A stretch of DNA of 64,000 nucleotides, taken from contig JASGGY010000003.1 in NCBI GenBank assembly GCA_047602575.1, positions 62,001 through 126,000 of the forward strand, given 5' to 3'. Below the pieces are notes generated by a model. It was given only the letters and a program-made list of their open reading frames with translations, searched no databases and had not been told where the DNA came from. Shown here piece by piece: positions 1 through 8,544 of the stretch. Position 1 is the first letter of the stretch. Each line of letters starts with the position of its first letter. A program made the position numbers and the translations under genes. The DNA is from UBA1366 sp047602575 (GTDB lineage: Bacteria > Bacillota > Clostridia > Oscillospirales > Ruminococcaceae).

Positions 1-146
1 ATATACCGCTGGATCTTCTCAAACACAAAGCGATACTCCTTCGGCAGCGCATCGACCCGTGCCATGTTCTGCTTGTATTCACGCTTGTCTGCCATGATTT
101 TTTTGATGTTGAAATACTCGTTGAAAAACTTACGCATCCGACTCAT
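1..146 (-). CDS. DUF1048-like protein, N-terminal part
   Basis: Only the first 48 or so residues are in the window; the gene runs off the left edge. The visible start MSRMRKFFNEYFNIKKI is lysine- and arginine-rich and predicted helical, like the small DUF1048 proteins that Firmicutes often encode directly after a PadR-type repressor. The start ATG (144-146) lies inside the last codons of the upstream padR gene, so the two are probably translationally coupled. The function of the family is unknown. The assignment rests on the N-terminus and context only. Confidence 0.6.
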   Translation of the reverse strand, partial: MSRMRKFFNEYFNIKKIMADKREYKQNMARVDALPKEYRFVFEKIQRY

Positions 147-471
147 CCTCCCTTAATTCGTTCATTTTTGATGCGACAAATGCCCATTTCGCCCAGAACC
201 GTTGCAGCTCCGCGCGCCCCGCATCATTGAGCGCGTAGAATTTTCGCGGCGGTCCCATGTCGGAGGGCTTTTTCTGCGTCTCAACCAGCTCGTTTTTTTC
301 CAACCGAACCAGTATCGTATACACCGTTCCCTCCACCACATCCGTGAAGCCGAGGGCTTGCAGCCGCCGCGTGATTTCGTAGCCGTAAGTTTCCTCGCGG
401 CGGATGATTTCCAGCACGCAGCCCTCCAGCACACCCTTGAGCAGTTCGGTCAGGTTATCCGTGTTCAACAC
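130..471 (-). CDS. PadR family transcriptional regulator
   Basis: A 113-residue short PadR-type winged-helix repressor. It has the usual family elements: an N-terminal helix with YGYEITRRL, the strand-turn GTVYTILVRLEKN, the wing with a GPPRKFYALNDAGR motif (about residues 72-86), and a C-terminal helix for dimerisation. Family members normally repress a neighbouring transporter or their own operon. It overlaps the following DUF1048-like gene, and its promoter region contains a short palindrome that may be its operator. The ligand cannot be inferred. Confidence 0.88.
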   Translation of the reverse strand: MLNTDNLTELLKGVLEGCVLEIIRREETYGYEITRRLQALGFTDVVEGTVYTILVRLEKNELVETQKKPSDMGPPRKFYALNDAGRAELQRFWAKWAFVASKMNELREDESDA

Positions 472-512
472 CTCCCTGTTTTGATTATTCAGTATTCAGT
501 ATGACTTACTAC

Positions 513-524
513 TACTATATAGTA
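513..524. promoter_or_regulatory. possible PadR operator palindrome
   Basis: A perfect 12-bp palindrome, TACTATATAGTA, lies about 40 bp upstream of the padR start, where a -10 element would fall on the minus strand. Autoregulation is usual for PadR proteins. The site is short and AT-rich, so chance is possible. Confidence 0.35.
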
Positions 525-578
525 ACACAAAATAGTGCCCTTGTCAATAGGCAAAATCAAAAAATATTTTCCAAATGA

Positions 579-613
579 AAAACAGCCCGCCGTAAGGTGA
601 GCTGTTTTAAAAC
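579..613 (-). terminator. intrinsic terminator of the ABC exporter operon
   Basis: On the minus strand AAAACAGC pairs with GCTGTTTT around a GC-containing middle (CACC/GGCG), followed by a run of T. It lies 48-77 bp after the stop of the last permease and upstream of the separate padR unit. Confidence 0.7.
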
Positions 614-655
614 TGACGCATCGCGCCGGTGATCCGGTTTGAGAAAACCATCCGC

Positions 656-1450
656 TTAATGATTCAAATCCCGTTTGAGATAGCAGAAATAGCACGCGCA
701 AACAAACGCGCCGGACAGCAGCGCGGAAAGCACCAGAATCAGACCGTTCAGCCCGCCGCCCGCAGCAAGGGTTTCCGCGTTGAAATACTGAAACGGCGTG
801 AGAACCTTTAACGCGGCAAGCTTGTCGGTCAGGTCGGTGATTTTTGCGAGGACAAACGCGGCAAACAGAATTCCCGTTGCCAACGAGCCGGCGTGCTTCG
901 GGTTTTTCATCGCTGCGGATAGCGCCGCGCCCAGCGTGAAGAAAATCAGCTGGATGAACAACACAGTGACGCAAAACAGCACAACTTCCTCTGTCACGTC
1001 AGCGCCTTTGTTGTAAGACGCGGTCATCAGCAGCGCGGAAATGAGCGTCACTACGCTCAATGCAACCACATTCAGCAGCCCCGCTGCCAGCTTTGCGGTG
1101 ACAACAGTGCGTCTTGATACCGGCTTCATCATCAGAAATTCCGTCCTTTTGTCGCGTTCCTCTTTGGCGATGATGCACGCACCGAGCAGCGCCGCGTGGA
1201 TTGCCAGTGCCAGCGCCACATAGCCGATCAGCATGGCAAAATAACCGCTCATCTGCGTGACCGCGAAGGATTTCATCCCGAACAGCGCTTTCATCGAAGC
1301 CGGCATATCCGCAAACACATCGCCCGCGTTCGGATCAGATGAATACGCCGTGTATTTCGCCATTCCGCTCCACACGCCGAGCACCATGCAGGCACACCAG
1401 ATGAGAAACGCTTTTCTGTTGGATTTTAATTCCCAGAAAAAAATATTCAA
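656..1450 (-). CDS. ABC-2 type transporter permease
   Basis: A 264-residue membrane protein with about six hydrophobic segments, beginning MNIFFWELKSNRKAF. This cytoplasmic N-terminal helix is typical of ABC-2 permeases. The sequence KEERDKRTEFLMMKPVSRRTV after the second membrane pair is the coupling region shared with the neighbouring permease (KEARERTADFLLVKPVSRA). It probably starts at a TTG behind a GGGGAGGG ribosome site. It is the last gene of the tetR-ATPase-permease-permease operon, and with its partner should form the membrane pore of an exporter. The substrate is unknown; drugs, peptides or lipids are all possible. Confidence 0.85.
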   Translation of the reverse strand: MNIFFWELKSNRKAFLIWCACMVLGVWSGMAKYTAYSSDPNAGDVFADMPASMKALFGMKSFAVTQMSGYFAMLIGYVALALAIHAALLGACIIAKEERDKRTEFLMMKPVSRRTVVTAKLAAGLLNVVALSVVTLISALLMTASYNKGADVTEEVVLFCVTVLFIQLIFFTLGAALSAAMKNPKHAGSLATGILFAAFVLAKITDLTDKLAALKVLTPFQYFNAETLAAGGGLNGLILVLSALLSGAFVCACYFCYLKRDLNH

Positions 1451-1474
1451 CCCAAACCCTCCCCGTTATGAAAA

Positions 1475-2272
1475 TCAGACTGCATGAATGTCTTTTTTGG
1501 TATAAACCGCATAGCTTGCGACAACGGAAGCCGCGATAATTACCGCGCCCGCAATCAGATAAGCTTGTTCATAACCGGTGTGACGGATGATATAATTGAC
1601 ATTGATATAGCGCAGCGGGAACAGTATGCGCACCTTGTCGCTGTTGTCCGTTACCACCAGCGTTCCGAGGATGTAAAGCCCGAACACAATGCCGAGCGTC
1701 ACCGGTAAAACGGATTTCAACTTCCGGAAGAACACCGATACCGCAAGCCCGAGGAAGAAGAAAATCATCTGCGTAAAGAACAGCCCGGCGTTGATGAGAA
1801 AAAACTGTCTGCCGCTGTAATGCTCTGTCGTCGCCGCGTTCGCCATGCAGACAGCCGCGCCGTAATAGACCGCGTTTGTGACCGCGAGCATCGTGACCGC
1901 GGCAAGAATTTTCATGCTGATGATTTTTGCGCGGGACACGGGCTTCACCAGCAGAAAATCCGCCGTCCGCTCTCGCGCTTCTTTTGACAGCACGGACGCG
2001 CCGAAGTTCATTGCCTGAATTGCGCCGCAGAGCAGCACGAAGCCGAACATCATCGCATAAAACCCAAGCACCGAGGACAGGTTATCCACCGAAAGATTCA
2101 GCATCGCCCGAATTTTTTCGGGATAGCCCTCCAGGAGCTTTTTGAATTCGCCGGCATCCTGCGCAACGCTCGGGTAGACCGCAAAATAAATGCCCGCCAG
2201 CGCGATGATGGAGAGCGTCCAGATCACCGTGGATTTTGTCAGAGAGCGTAATTCATGCCGATACAGGTTCAT
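1475..2272 (-). CDS. ABC-2 type transporter permease
   Basis: About 265 residues, with six hydrophobic segments and the family layout: MNLYRHELRSLTKSTVIW at the N-terminus, then a long extracellular loop after the first helix. The ATG chosen overlaps the ATPase stop codon as ATGA, so the two are coupled. It is clearly paralogous to the downstream permease, sharing the AR/DKRT-F-L-KPVSR coupling region, so the exporter membrane domain is probably a heterodimer. Substrate not inferable. Confidence 0.85.
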   Translation of the reverse strand: MNLYRHELRSLTKSTVIWTLSIIALAGIYFAVYPSVAQDAGEFKKLLEGYPEKIRAMLNLSVDNLSSVLGFYAMMFGFVLLCGAIQAMNFGASVLSKEARERTADFLLVKPVSRAKIISMKILAAVTMLAVTNAVYYGAAVCMANAATTEHYSGRQFFLINAGLFFTQMIFFFLGLAVSVFFRKLKSVLPVTLGIVFGLYILGTLVVTDNSDKVRILFPLRYINVNYIIRHTGYEQAYLIAGAVIIAASVVASYAVYTKKDIHAV

Positions 2273-3160
2273 TTCTTTAGTCCTCCTTCGCATAATAATG
2301 ACAGAAAGATTTCCTCGAGATCCGGCTCGTCAATCGAGATATTGGTCAGCTCAAGCTGCGCAAGCTGCTTCATCATGACGTTGATATTGCCCCGAAACAT
2401 GAACGCGGCGGTGTTTCCGGCAAGCTCCAGCCTGCTCACGCCGTCCAACGCGAACAGCTCCGCCGACAGTGCGGTTTTTGCTTCAAGCCGGATGTTTTTG
2501 TAATTGTTCTCCGCAAGCGCGCTCATATCTTCCAGTTTGATAATTTTCCCCTCTTTGATAAAAGCGACCCGACTGCATAGTTTCTGCACCTCGCTGAGAA
2601 TATGAGAGGAAAAGAACACCGCGGCACCCTTTTTGTTTTCCTCCTCAATCAGCGCAAAAAACCGCTGCTGCATCAGCGGATCAAGCCCGCTCGTCGGCTC
2701 GTCGAGAATGATCAGCTTCGGCTCGTGCAGAAGCCCCTGCACAATGCCGACCTTTTTCTTGTTGCCGAAGGAAAGATCCTCGATCCTTTTTTTCAGGTCA
2801 AGCTCCATGATTTCCGCAAGCTCGTTCATGCGTTTTGTACAGTCCTTCTGATAAAAACTTGCCGAATACCGCAGCAGGTCGATCACCCGCATTTTGTCAT
2901 AATAGAACACCTCGCTGGGCAGATAGCCGACCTCGGCGCGCACCCTCCGGATGCTTGCCACAATCCTTCCCGAACAGCGCCGCACTGCCGCTGTCCGGAT
3001 GAATCAGCCCGAGCAGCGTGCGGATGGTGGTGGATTTTCCCGCGCCGTTGGGCCCGATAAAGCCGAAAATCTCGCCCTGCCCGACCGTCAGGCTGACGTC
3101 CGTGATGCCCCGCGATTTGCCGTAATTCTTTGTGAGATGCTTCAGTTCAATGACATTCAT
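2269..3160 (-). CDS. ABC transporter ATP-binding protein, interrupted by one frameshift
   Basis: The ATPase that powers the two downstream permeases. The first part (from 3160) has MNVIELKHLTKNYG and Walker A GPNGAGKSTT; the second has the Q-loop region, the signature-like LSFGNKKKVGIVQGLL, Walker B KLIILDEPTSGLDP and the switch His in FFSSHILSEV. The reading frame changes between roughly 2945 and 2975, after LFGKD and before IRRVRAEVGYLPSE. Joining the frames gives a full-length protein of about 297 residues, so a single-base error or mutation is enough to explain it. The start overlaps the tetR stop by 14 nt. If the frameshift is real the exporter is dead; given similar lesions in essential genes here, a sequencing error is more likely. 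Confidence 0.8.
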
Positions 3161-3791
3161 AGCCCGCTTCCTCCTGTTTATAAAGACAGTTTTCCAATAG
3201 ATCCAAATAGCGCATCGCTTCGTCATACAGCCGCGCATAATTCTGCTCGTCCATCGGGTCATTTCCGGCGGCGAAAATACGGTTGGCAAAGCCCTCAAAC
3301 GTCCAAATAATGATGTTGACCGCTTTCTCGATCGGAATGCCGTCGCGGAATTTCGACAAATCGATGTTGCCGCACAGCTGGTTCATTCCGTCCGTTACCG
3401 CTTTGCTGCTCCTATGCTCAAGTTCGGCGCGAACCTCCTCGTCCGTTTCCCCCGCCGCGCTGAACATGAAGTTGTAAATGCGCGGATATTTCCGGTAAAC
3501 CGCGAATTTCAGCTTTGAGGTCTTGCGCATGATTTGAAATAAATCCCGCTCGCCGGTATCGAGCTTTGCGTAGATTTCGTCCTCGACAATTTCAAGAAAA
3601 TAGTCGTAGAGAAACAGGTATAAGGTTTTTTTATTCTTGAAATAGTGAAAAAGCAGGCCCTTTGAAATCTCCGCGTTTCTGACGATCTCATTGGTTGACG
3701 CATGCTTATAGCCCTTTTGTGTAAATTCATTGACTGCCGCGTTGATGATCCTGTCCTGCTTTTCGGCATCCAGATTCAGAAATTTAGAAAC
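3147..3791 (-). CDS. TetR/AcrR family regulator, no standard start codon
   Basis: About 214 residues. The N-terminal helix-turn-helix is clear: AEKQDRIINAAVNEF, then GYKHASTNEIVRNAEISKG and LLFHYFKNKKTLYLFL. The C-terminal part is helical ligand-binding sequence. The open frame reaches this HTH but contains no ATG, GTG or TTG between the upstream stop and SKFLNLDAEK. The residue where the initiator is expected is GTT (3789-3791), about 7 nt after AAGGGG. So the start is either a non-standard codon, such as the CTG a few codons later, or a sequence error or mutation. It heads the exporter operon and should repress it from the two palindromes just upstream. Confidence 0.8.
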   Translation of the reverse strand, partial: VSKFLNLDAEKQDRIINAAVNEFTQKGYKHASTNEIVRNAEISKGLLFHYFKNKKTLYLFLYDYFLEIVEDEIYAKLDTGERDLFQIMRKTSKLKFAVYRKYPRIYNFMFSAAGETDEEVRAELEHRSSKAVTDGMNQLCGNIDLSKFRDGIPIEKAVNIIIWTFEGFANRIFAAGNDPMDEQNYARLYDEAMRYLDLLENCLYKQEEAGYECH

Positions 3792-3820
3792 AAGCCACCC
3801 CTTCTTTCAGAAATCTTCAA

Positions 3821-3837
3821 TTGACCACTAAGGTCAA
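3821..3837. promoter_or_regulatory. TetR-type operator 1
   Basis: TTGACCACTAAGGTCAA has perfect 6-bp arms around a 5-bp centre. It lies over the expected transcription start of the minus-strand promoter that drives tetR and the exporter. A second, closely related palindrome sits 33 bp upstream (centre to centre). Confidence 0.7.
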
Positions 3838-3842
3838 TGCCA

Positions 3843-3870
3843 TTATACCACCGTTGACCGGATTAGTCAA
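3843..3870 (-). promoter_or_regulatory. sigma-A promoter of the tetR-exporter operon
   Basis: On the minus strand -35 TTGACT (3865-3870) and -10 TATAAT (3843-3848) are separated by exactly 17 bp. The -35 hexamer is part of operator 2, so repressor binding there would exclude RNA polymerase. Confidence 0.8.
3854..3870. promoter_or_regulatory. TetR-type operator 2
   Basis: TTGACCGGATTAGTCAA has TTGAC/GTCAA arms around a 7-bp centre. It shares its arms and 17-bp length with operator 1 and overlaps the -35 element of the operon promoter. Confidence 0.65.
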
Positions 3871-3922
3871 TAGGGCTTTTGATTTATTTTTCAGAAAAAC
3901 CGACGGCAGTTTTCCGTGCTGT

Positions 3923-3944
3923 CTTAATGCAATCTTAATATCGG
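3923..3944 (+). promoter_or_regulatory. candidate KdpE binding site (11-bp direct repeat)
   Basis: CTTAAT occurs twice exactly 11 bp apart (3923 and 3934), one helical turn, as is usual for tandem half-sites of OmpR/PhoB-type regulators such as KdpE. It lies 40-60 bp upstream of a TATACT -10 hexamer (3983-3988) with no good -35, as expected of an activator-dependent promoter ahead of kdpA. The assignment to KdpE is inference. Confidence 0.45.
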
Positions 3945-4066
3945 ACAAGCGCTTTCTAACACCATCCTTACGCGCGCGGTGCTATACTGGATTTATGCAA
4001 AACGGTGCGGGATCATAAAAGCCGCTTTGCAGGCAAATACTGAACATACATTATTTTTTAGGAGCG

Positions 4067-5809
4067 ATGAACATGAGCAACGCGGTTCTTCAATACGGCT
4101 TATACCTGATCATCCTGATTGCGCTGGCAGTGCCTTTAGGCTTGTATATCGGCAGGGTCATGAACGGAGAAAAAGTATTTCTGTCAAAAATTCTTGTTCC
4201 GGCTGAAAACCTGACCTATAAGGCGCTGCGCATCAACAAAGACGAGCAGATGGGCTGGAAAAAATACGCGCTGTCCACGCTGCTGTTCAGTCTGATCGGA
4301 TTTGTTTTCCTGTTTCTGCTTTGCTTGCTGCAGGGGGTTCTCCCGTTGAATCCGGAAAACCGCAGCGGAACGAGCTGGCATCTCGCGTTTAATATCGCGG
4401 CGAGCTTTGTGACCAACACCAACTGGCAGTCCTATTCCGGCGAAACCACGCTGAGTAATCTCACGCAGATGCTCGGGCTGACGGTTCAGAACTTCGTTTC
4501 CGCCGCCGTGGGCATCGCGGTGCTGTTTGTGCTGATCCGCGGCTTTACGAAAGTGAATGAAAAAGGCATCGGCAGCTTCTGGGTGGACATGACGCGGATT
4601 ACGCTCTACATTCTTTTACCGCTCTCGCTGATCATCGCGCTTTTGCTGGTGTCACAGGGCGTTGTGCAGAGCTTTAGCGGTAACCAGACGGTCGAACTGC
4701 TCCAGCCCGTCACCCTGCAGGACGGCACAGTCATCACCAGTCAGGTCATTCCGTCCGGGCCGGCAGCCAGCCAGATTGCCATCAAGCAGCTCGGCACAAA
4801 CGGCGGCGGCTTCTTCGGGATGAATTCCGCCTTTCCGCTTGAGAACCCGACTGTTTTTTCCAACCTCCTCGAGCTGCTGTCCATCCTGCTGATCCCGGTG
4901 GCGCTGTGCTTTACCTTCGGCAGAAATGTGAAAGACAAGCGGCAGGGCATCACGGTTTTCGCCGCAATGTTCATCCTGCTCACGGCAAGCCTCGGTATCA
5001 TTGCCGTCAACGAGCAGACGGCGTCAAGCGGGCTTTCGCAGTCGGAAACGGTTGACACCGCCGCGTCCTCCGAACAGGCGGGCGGCAATATGGAGGGCAA
5101 GGAAACGCGCTTCGGCATTGCTTCCTCCGCGACATGGGCGGCGTTTACCACCGCCGCTTCAAACGGCTCGGTCAATTCCGCACTCGACAGCAACAACCCG
5201 CTTTCGGGGCTTGCGGAGATGCTTTCCATCCAGCTGGGCGAAGTTATTTTCGGCGGCGTGGGCTGCGGACTTTACGGTATGCTCGCGTTTGTGATCCTGA
5301 CGGTTTTCATCGCCGGGCTGATGGTCGGGCGCACGCCGGAATATCTGGGCAAAAAAATCGAGCCGTTTGAAATGAAAATGGCGGTTGTGATCTGTCTGGC
5401 AGCGCCTGTCGCGATCCTGACCGGAAGCATGATCGCCGCAATGATACCGGGTATGTCAGAAAACCTGACCAACGGCGGCGCACACGGCTTTTCGGAGCTG
5501 TTATACGCGTTCTCGTCCGCGGGCGGCAACAACGGCTCGGCATTTGCGGGGCTGTCGGCAAACATTCCGTTCCTGAACACCGCGCTGGGCGTGATCATGC
5601 TGCTGACCAGATTCGTGCCGATGATCGCGGCGCTTGCGATTGCAGGCTCGCTTTGTGCAAAGAAAAAGCTTGCGGTCACTGCCGGCACACTGCCCACCCA
5701 TAACGCACTGTTTGTCGGAATGCTCATCGTGGTCGTGCTGCTGGTCGGCGCACTGAGCTTCTTCCCGGCGCTGGCGCTCGGCCCGATTGCAGAATTTTTA
5801 CAGAAGTAA
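4067..5809 (+). CDS. kdpA: potassium-transporting ATPase subunit KdpA
   Basis: The K+-binding channel-like subunit of the KdpFABC pump, 580 residues with about ten membrane helices. The pore-loop motifs are visible: TNTNWQSYSG (about residue 116), GTNGGGFFG (about 243) and SAGGNNGSAFAG near 480. The central loop between the second and third repeats is slightly long for the family and rich in Ser/Glu. The ATG at 4067 follows TTAGGAGCG. It is the first gene of kdpABC, 14 bp before kdpB. No kdpF was recognised upstream, but such a small membrane peptide is easily missed. Confidence 0.97.
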   Translation: MNMSNAVLQYGLYLIILIALAVPLGLYIGRVMNGEKVFLSKILVPAENLTYKALRINKDEQMGWKKYALSTLLFSLIGFVFLFLLCLLQGVLPLNPENRSGTSWHLAFNIAASFVTNTNWQSYSGETTLSNLTQMLGLTVQNFVSAAVGIAVLFVLIRGFTKVNEKGIGSFWVDMTRITLYILLPLSLIIALLLVSQGVVQSFSGNQTVELLQPVTLQDGTVITSQVIPSGPAASQIAIKQLGTNGGGFFGMNSAFPLENPTVFSNLLELLSILLIPVALCFTFGRNVKDKRQGITVFAAMFILLTASLGIIAVNEQTASSGLSQSETVDTAASSEQAGGNMEGKETRFGIASSATWAAFTTAASNGSVNSALDSNNPLSGLAEMLSIQLGEVIFGGVGCGLYGMLAFVILTVFIAGLMVGRTPEYLGKKIEPFEMKMAVVICLAAPVAILTGSMIAAMIPGMSENLTNGGAHGFSELLYAFSSAGGNNGSAFAGLSANIPFLNTALGVIMLLTRFVPMIAALAIAGSLCAKKKLAVTAGTLPTHNALFVGMLIVVVLLVGALSFFPALALGPIAEFLQK

Positions 5810-5823
5810 GGGGGTAAAGGAAT

Positions 5824-7893
5824 ATGAATGAAAAAAACAAATCCTCCTTTGCGGACAAGGGCATGCTTGCGCGCGCCGTCAAGGATTCGTTTATGAAATT
5901 AAGCCCGAGAACGCAGATCAAAAACCCCGTGATGTTCGTCGTTTATCTTTCCTCGATCATGACCAGCGTTCTGTTCATCCTTTCGCTGTTCAGCATAAAG
6001 GACGCAAATCCCGGTTTCATTTTCGCAATTGCCATGATTCTGTGGCTGACCAGTCTGTTCGCGAATTTCGCCGAAGCCATTGCCGAGGGGCGTGGAAAGG
6101 CGCAGGCGGACTCGCTGCGCGCCGCGAAAAAGGACGTTGCCGCCAACCGGATTCCCTCGATGGAGCAGCGTGACCGCATGGAAAAGGTTGCGTCCTCGCT
6201 GCTGAAAAAGGGCGACATTGTCGTTGTGTACGCGGGCGAGCAGATTCCGGCGGACGGCGAGGTCATTGACGGCGCTGCGTCCGTGGACGAGAGTGCCATT
6301 ACGGGCGAATCCGCACCCGTCATCCGCGAAAGCGGCGGCGACCGAAGCGCCGTTACGGGCGGCACGACGGTGATTTCCGACTGGCTCGTCATCGCGGTGA
6401 CAAACGAAGTAGGCGAAAGCTTTCTGGATAAAATGATTGCCATGGTGGAGGGGGCGGCACGCAAGAAAACGCCCAACGAAATCGCGCTGCAGATCCTGTT
6501 GATTTCGCTGACGATTATCTTTGTGCTTGTGACCGCCGCGCTGTATCCGTTCTCCGACTTCACCGCAAGGCTTGCCGAAAAAGACAGCGATCTGTCGCTG
6601 ACCGCGATGATTGCGCTGCTGGTGTGCCTTGCGCCGACGACCATCGGTGCGCTGCTTTCCTCCATCGGCATTGCGGGGATGAGCAGGCTCAATCAGGCAA
6701 ATGTCCTTGCAATGAGCGGCAGGGCAATCGAGGCCGCCGGCGATGTGGACATTCTGATGCTCGACAAAACCGGCACCATCACCCTCGGCAACCGCCAGGC
6801 ATACGAGTTTCTTCCGGTTGACGGATGCTCCGCCGAAGCGCTTGCGGATGCGGCGCAGCTTTCTTCCCTTGCCGACGAAACGCCGGAGGGCAGAAGTGTG
6901 GTCATTCTCGCGAAAGAAAGCTTCGGCATCCGCGGCAGAAATCTCAGCGAGCTGAACGCGCAGTTTGTTCCCTTCACCGCGAAAACCCGCATGAGCGGGG
7001 TGGATTTCGGTGGAAATGAAATCCGCAAGGGCGCTGCGGACAGCATCAGGGACTATGTCATTAATCAGGGCGGCATATATTCCGACGAATGCGACGCAAA
7101 CGTGAAGATGGTATCCAACAGCGGCGGAACACCGCTTGTTGTGGCGAAAAACGGACAGATTCTGGGCGTGATTCATCTCAAGGACATTGTCAAGCAGGGC
7201 GTGAAAGAAAAGTTTTCCGATATGCGAAAAATGGGCATCAAAACCATCATGATCACCGGCGACAATCCGCTCACCGCCGCCGCCATCGCCGCGGAAGCCG
7301 GCGTGGACGATTTTCTCGCGGAAGCAACGCCCGAGGGAAAGCTTGAGATGATCCGCGACTTCCAACGAAAAGGCCATCTCGTGGCAATGACGGGCGACGG
7401 CACGAACGACGCGCCCGCACTCGCACAGGCGGATGTCGCCGTTGCCATGAACACCGGCACACAGGCGGCAAAGGAAGCCGGAAACATGGTCGATCTTGAT
7501 TCCTCCCCGACAAAGCTGATCGAGATTGTCCGCATCGGCAAGCAGCTTCTGATGACAAGGGGTGCGCTGACCACGTTCAGCATTTCCAATGATATCGCGA
7601 AATATTTTGCGATCATCCCGATGCTGTTCATCGGCGTTTATCCCCAGCTGCAGAAGCTTAACATCATGCACCTGCACAGCCCACAGAGCGCGCTGCTCTC
7701 GGCAATCATTTACAACGCGCTGATCATCGTCGCACTGATTCCGCTGGCTTTAAAGGGCGTGAAATACCGCGAGGTTCCGGCGGGAAAGCTGCTCGGCAGA
7801 AACATTCTCGTCTACGGCATCGGCGGAATGCTGGCGCCATTTGCGGCAATCAAGCTGATTGACCTGCTCCTGACAGCCGTCGGGATAAACTAA
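5824..7893 (+). CDS. kdpB: potassium-transporting ATPase ATP-binding subunit KdpB
   Basis: The P-type ATPase catalytic subunit, 689 residues. It has the actuator motif TGES (about residue 160), the phosphorylation motif DKTGT with the acceptor Asp near 314, the KTRMSGVDF nucleotide-binding region, and the hinge TGDGTNDAPAL near 525. It hydrolyses ATP to drive K+ uptake through KdpA at the membrane. It stands between kdpA and kdpC with short gaps and good ribosome sites, and nothing looks abnormal. A long antisense open frame overlaps it and is a codon-usage shadow. Confidence 0.97.
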   Translation: MNEKNKSSFADKGMLARAVKDSFMKLSPRTQIKNPVMFVVYLSSIMTSVLFILSLFSIKDANPGFIFAIAMILWLTSLFANFAEAIAEGRGKAQADSLRAAKKDVAANRIPSMEQRDRMEKVASSLLKKGDIVVVYAGEQIPADGEVIDGAASVDESAITGESAPVIRESGGDRSAVTGGTTVISDWLVIAVTNEVGESFLDKMIAMVEGAARKKTPNEIALQILLISLTIIFVLVTAALYPFSDFTARLAEKDSDLSLTAMIALLVCLAPTTIGALLSSIGIAGMSRLNQANVLAMSGRAIEAAGDVDILMLDKTGTITLGNRQAYEFLPVDGCSAEALADAAQLSSLADETPEGRSVVILAKESFGIRGRNLSELNAQFVPFTAKTRMSGVDFGGNEIRKGAADSIRDYVINQGGIYSDECDANVKMVSNSGGTPLVVAKNGQILGVIHLKDIVKQGVKEKFSDMRKMGIKTIMITGDNPLTAAAIAAEAGVDDFLAEATPEGKLEMIRDFQRKGHLVAMTGDGTNDAPALAQADVAVAMNTGTQAAKEAGNMVDLDSSPTKLIEIVRIGKQLLMTRGALTTFSISNDIAKYFAIIPMLFIGVYPQLQKLNIMHLHSPQSALLSAIIYNALIIVALIPLALKGVKYREVPAGKLLGRNILVYGIGGMLAPFAAIKLIDLLLTAVGIN

Positions 7894-7905
7894 GGAGGAC
7901 TTGTG

Positions 7906-8511
7906 ATGAAAGAAATAAAAACGGTTCTGCCGAAAGCGCTGGCGTTCTTTCTGATACTGGCGATTGTCTGCGGGGTGCTGTTCCCGCTTGCGGTAACGGG
8001 CTTTGCGCAGCTGTTTTTCAAGGACAAAGCAGACGGCAGCATCATTGAAGTCAACGGAACGCAATACGGCAGCGTGCTCCTCGGGCAGGAATTCACCGGC
8101 GACGGCTATATGTGGGGGCGCATCATGAACATCGACACAAAGAGCTTTACTGATGAAAACGGCAATCCGCAGCTCTATTCTGTTGCGACCAATCTAAGCC
8201 CCGCAAGCGATGAATACAAAGCGCTGGTTGCGGCGCGTGTCGCGAAAATCAGGGCGGCAAATCCGGACAAAGCGGATGAGCCGATCCCCGTTGACCTCGT
8301 GACCTGCTCGGGAAGCGGGCTTGATCCGCACATCTCCCCTGCCGCCGCCGCGTATCAGATTGAAAGAATTGCAAAAACAAGGGGCATCCCCACTACACAA
8401 GTCGAAGAAATTGTGGTAAAATATACAGAGGGACGACTTTTCGGCGTTTTTGGCGAAAAGACGGTCAATGTCCTGAAGGTGAATCTCGCACTGGACGGCA
8501 TCCTGCAATAA
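7906..8511 (+). CDS. kdpC: potassium-transporting ATPase subunit KdpC
   Basis: The single-span accessory subunit that stabilises the KdpB-KdpA complex and raises ATP affinity; about 201 residues. It has one N-terminal membrane helix (ALAFFLILAIVCGVLFPLAV), then the conserved GSVLLGQEFTGDGYMWGR and SGSGLDPHISPAAA motifs, which are diagnostic. The ATG at 7906 is preferred over the GTG just before it because AAGGAGG is then 7 nt away. Confidence 0.96.
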   Translation: MKEIKTVLPKALAFFLILAIVCGVLFPLAVTGFAQLFFKDKADGSIIEVNGTQYGSVLLGQEFTGDGYMWGRIMNIDTKSFTDENGNPQLYSVATNLSPASDEYKALVAARVAKIRAANPDKADEPIPVDLVTCSGSGLDPHISPAAAAYQIERIAKTRGIPTTQVEEIVVKYTEGRLFGVFGEKTVNVLKVNLALDGILQ

Positions 8512-8544
8512 ACCGGCGTATCCGGTCAGAAAGGTGTGAGCGGC

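Noticed and set aside
5899..7677. A 592-codon open frame on the minus strand opposite kdpB
   Set aside because: It lies entirely antisense to a full-length KdpB with all P-type ATPase motifs; its His-, Arg- and Gly-rich product matches no family and reflects codon bias of GC-rich DNA.
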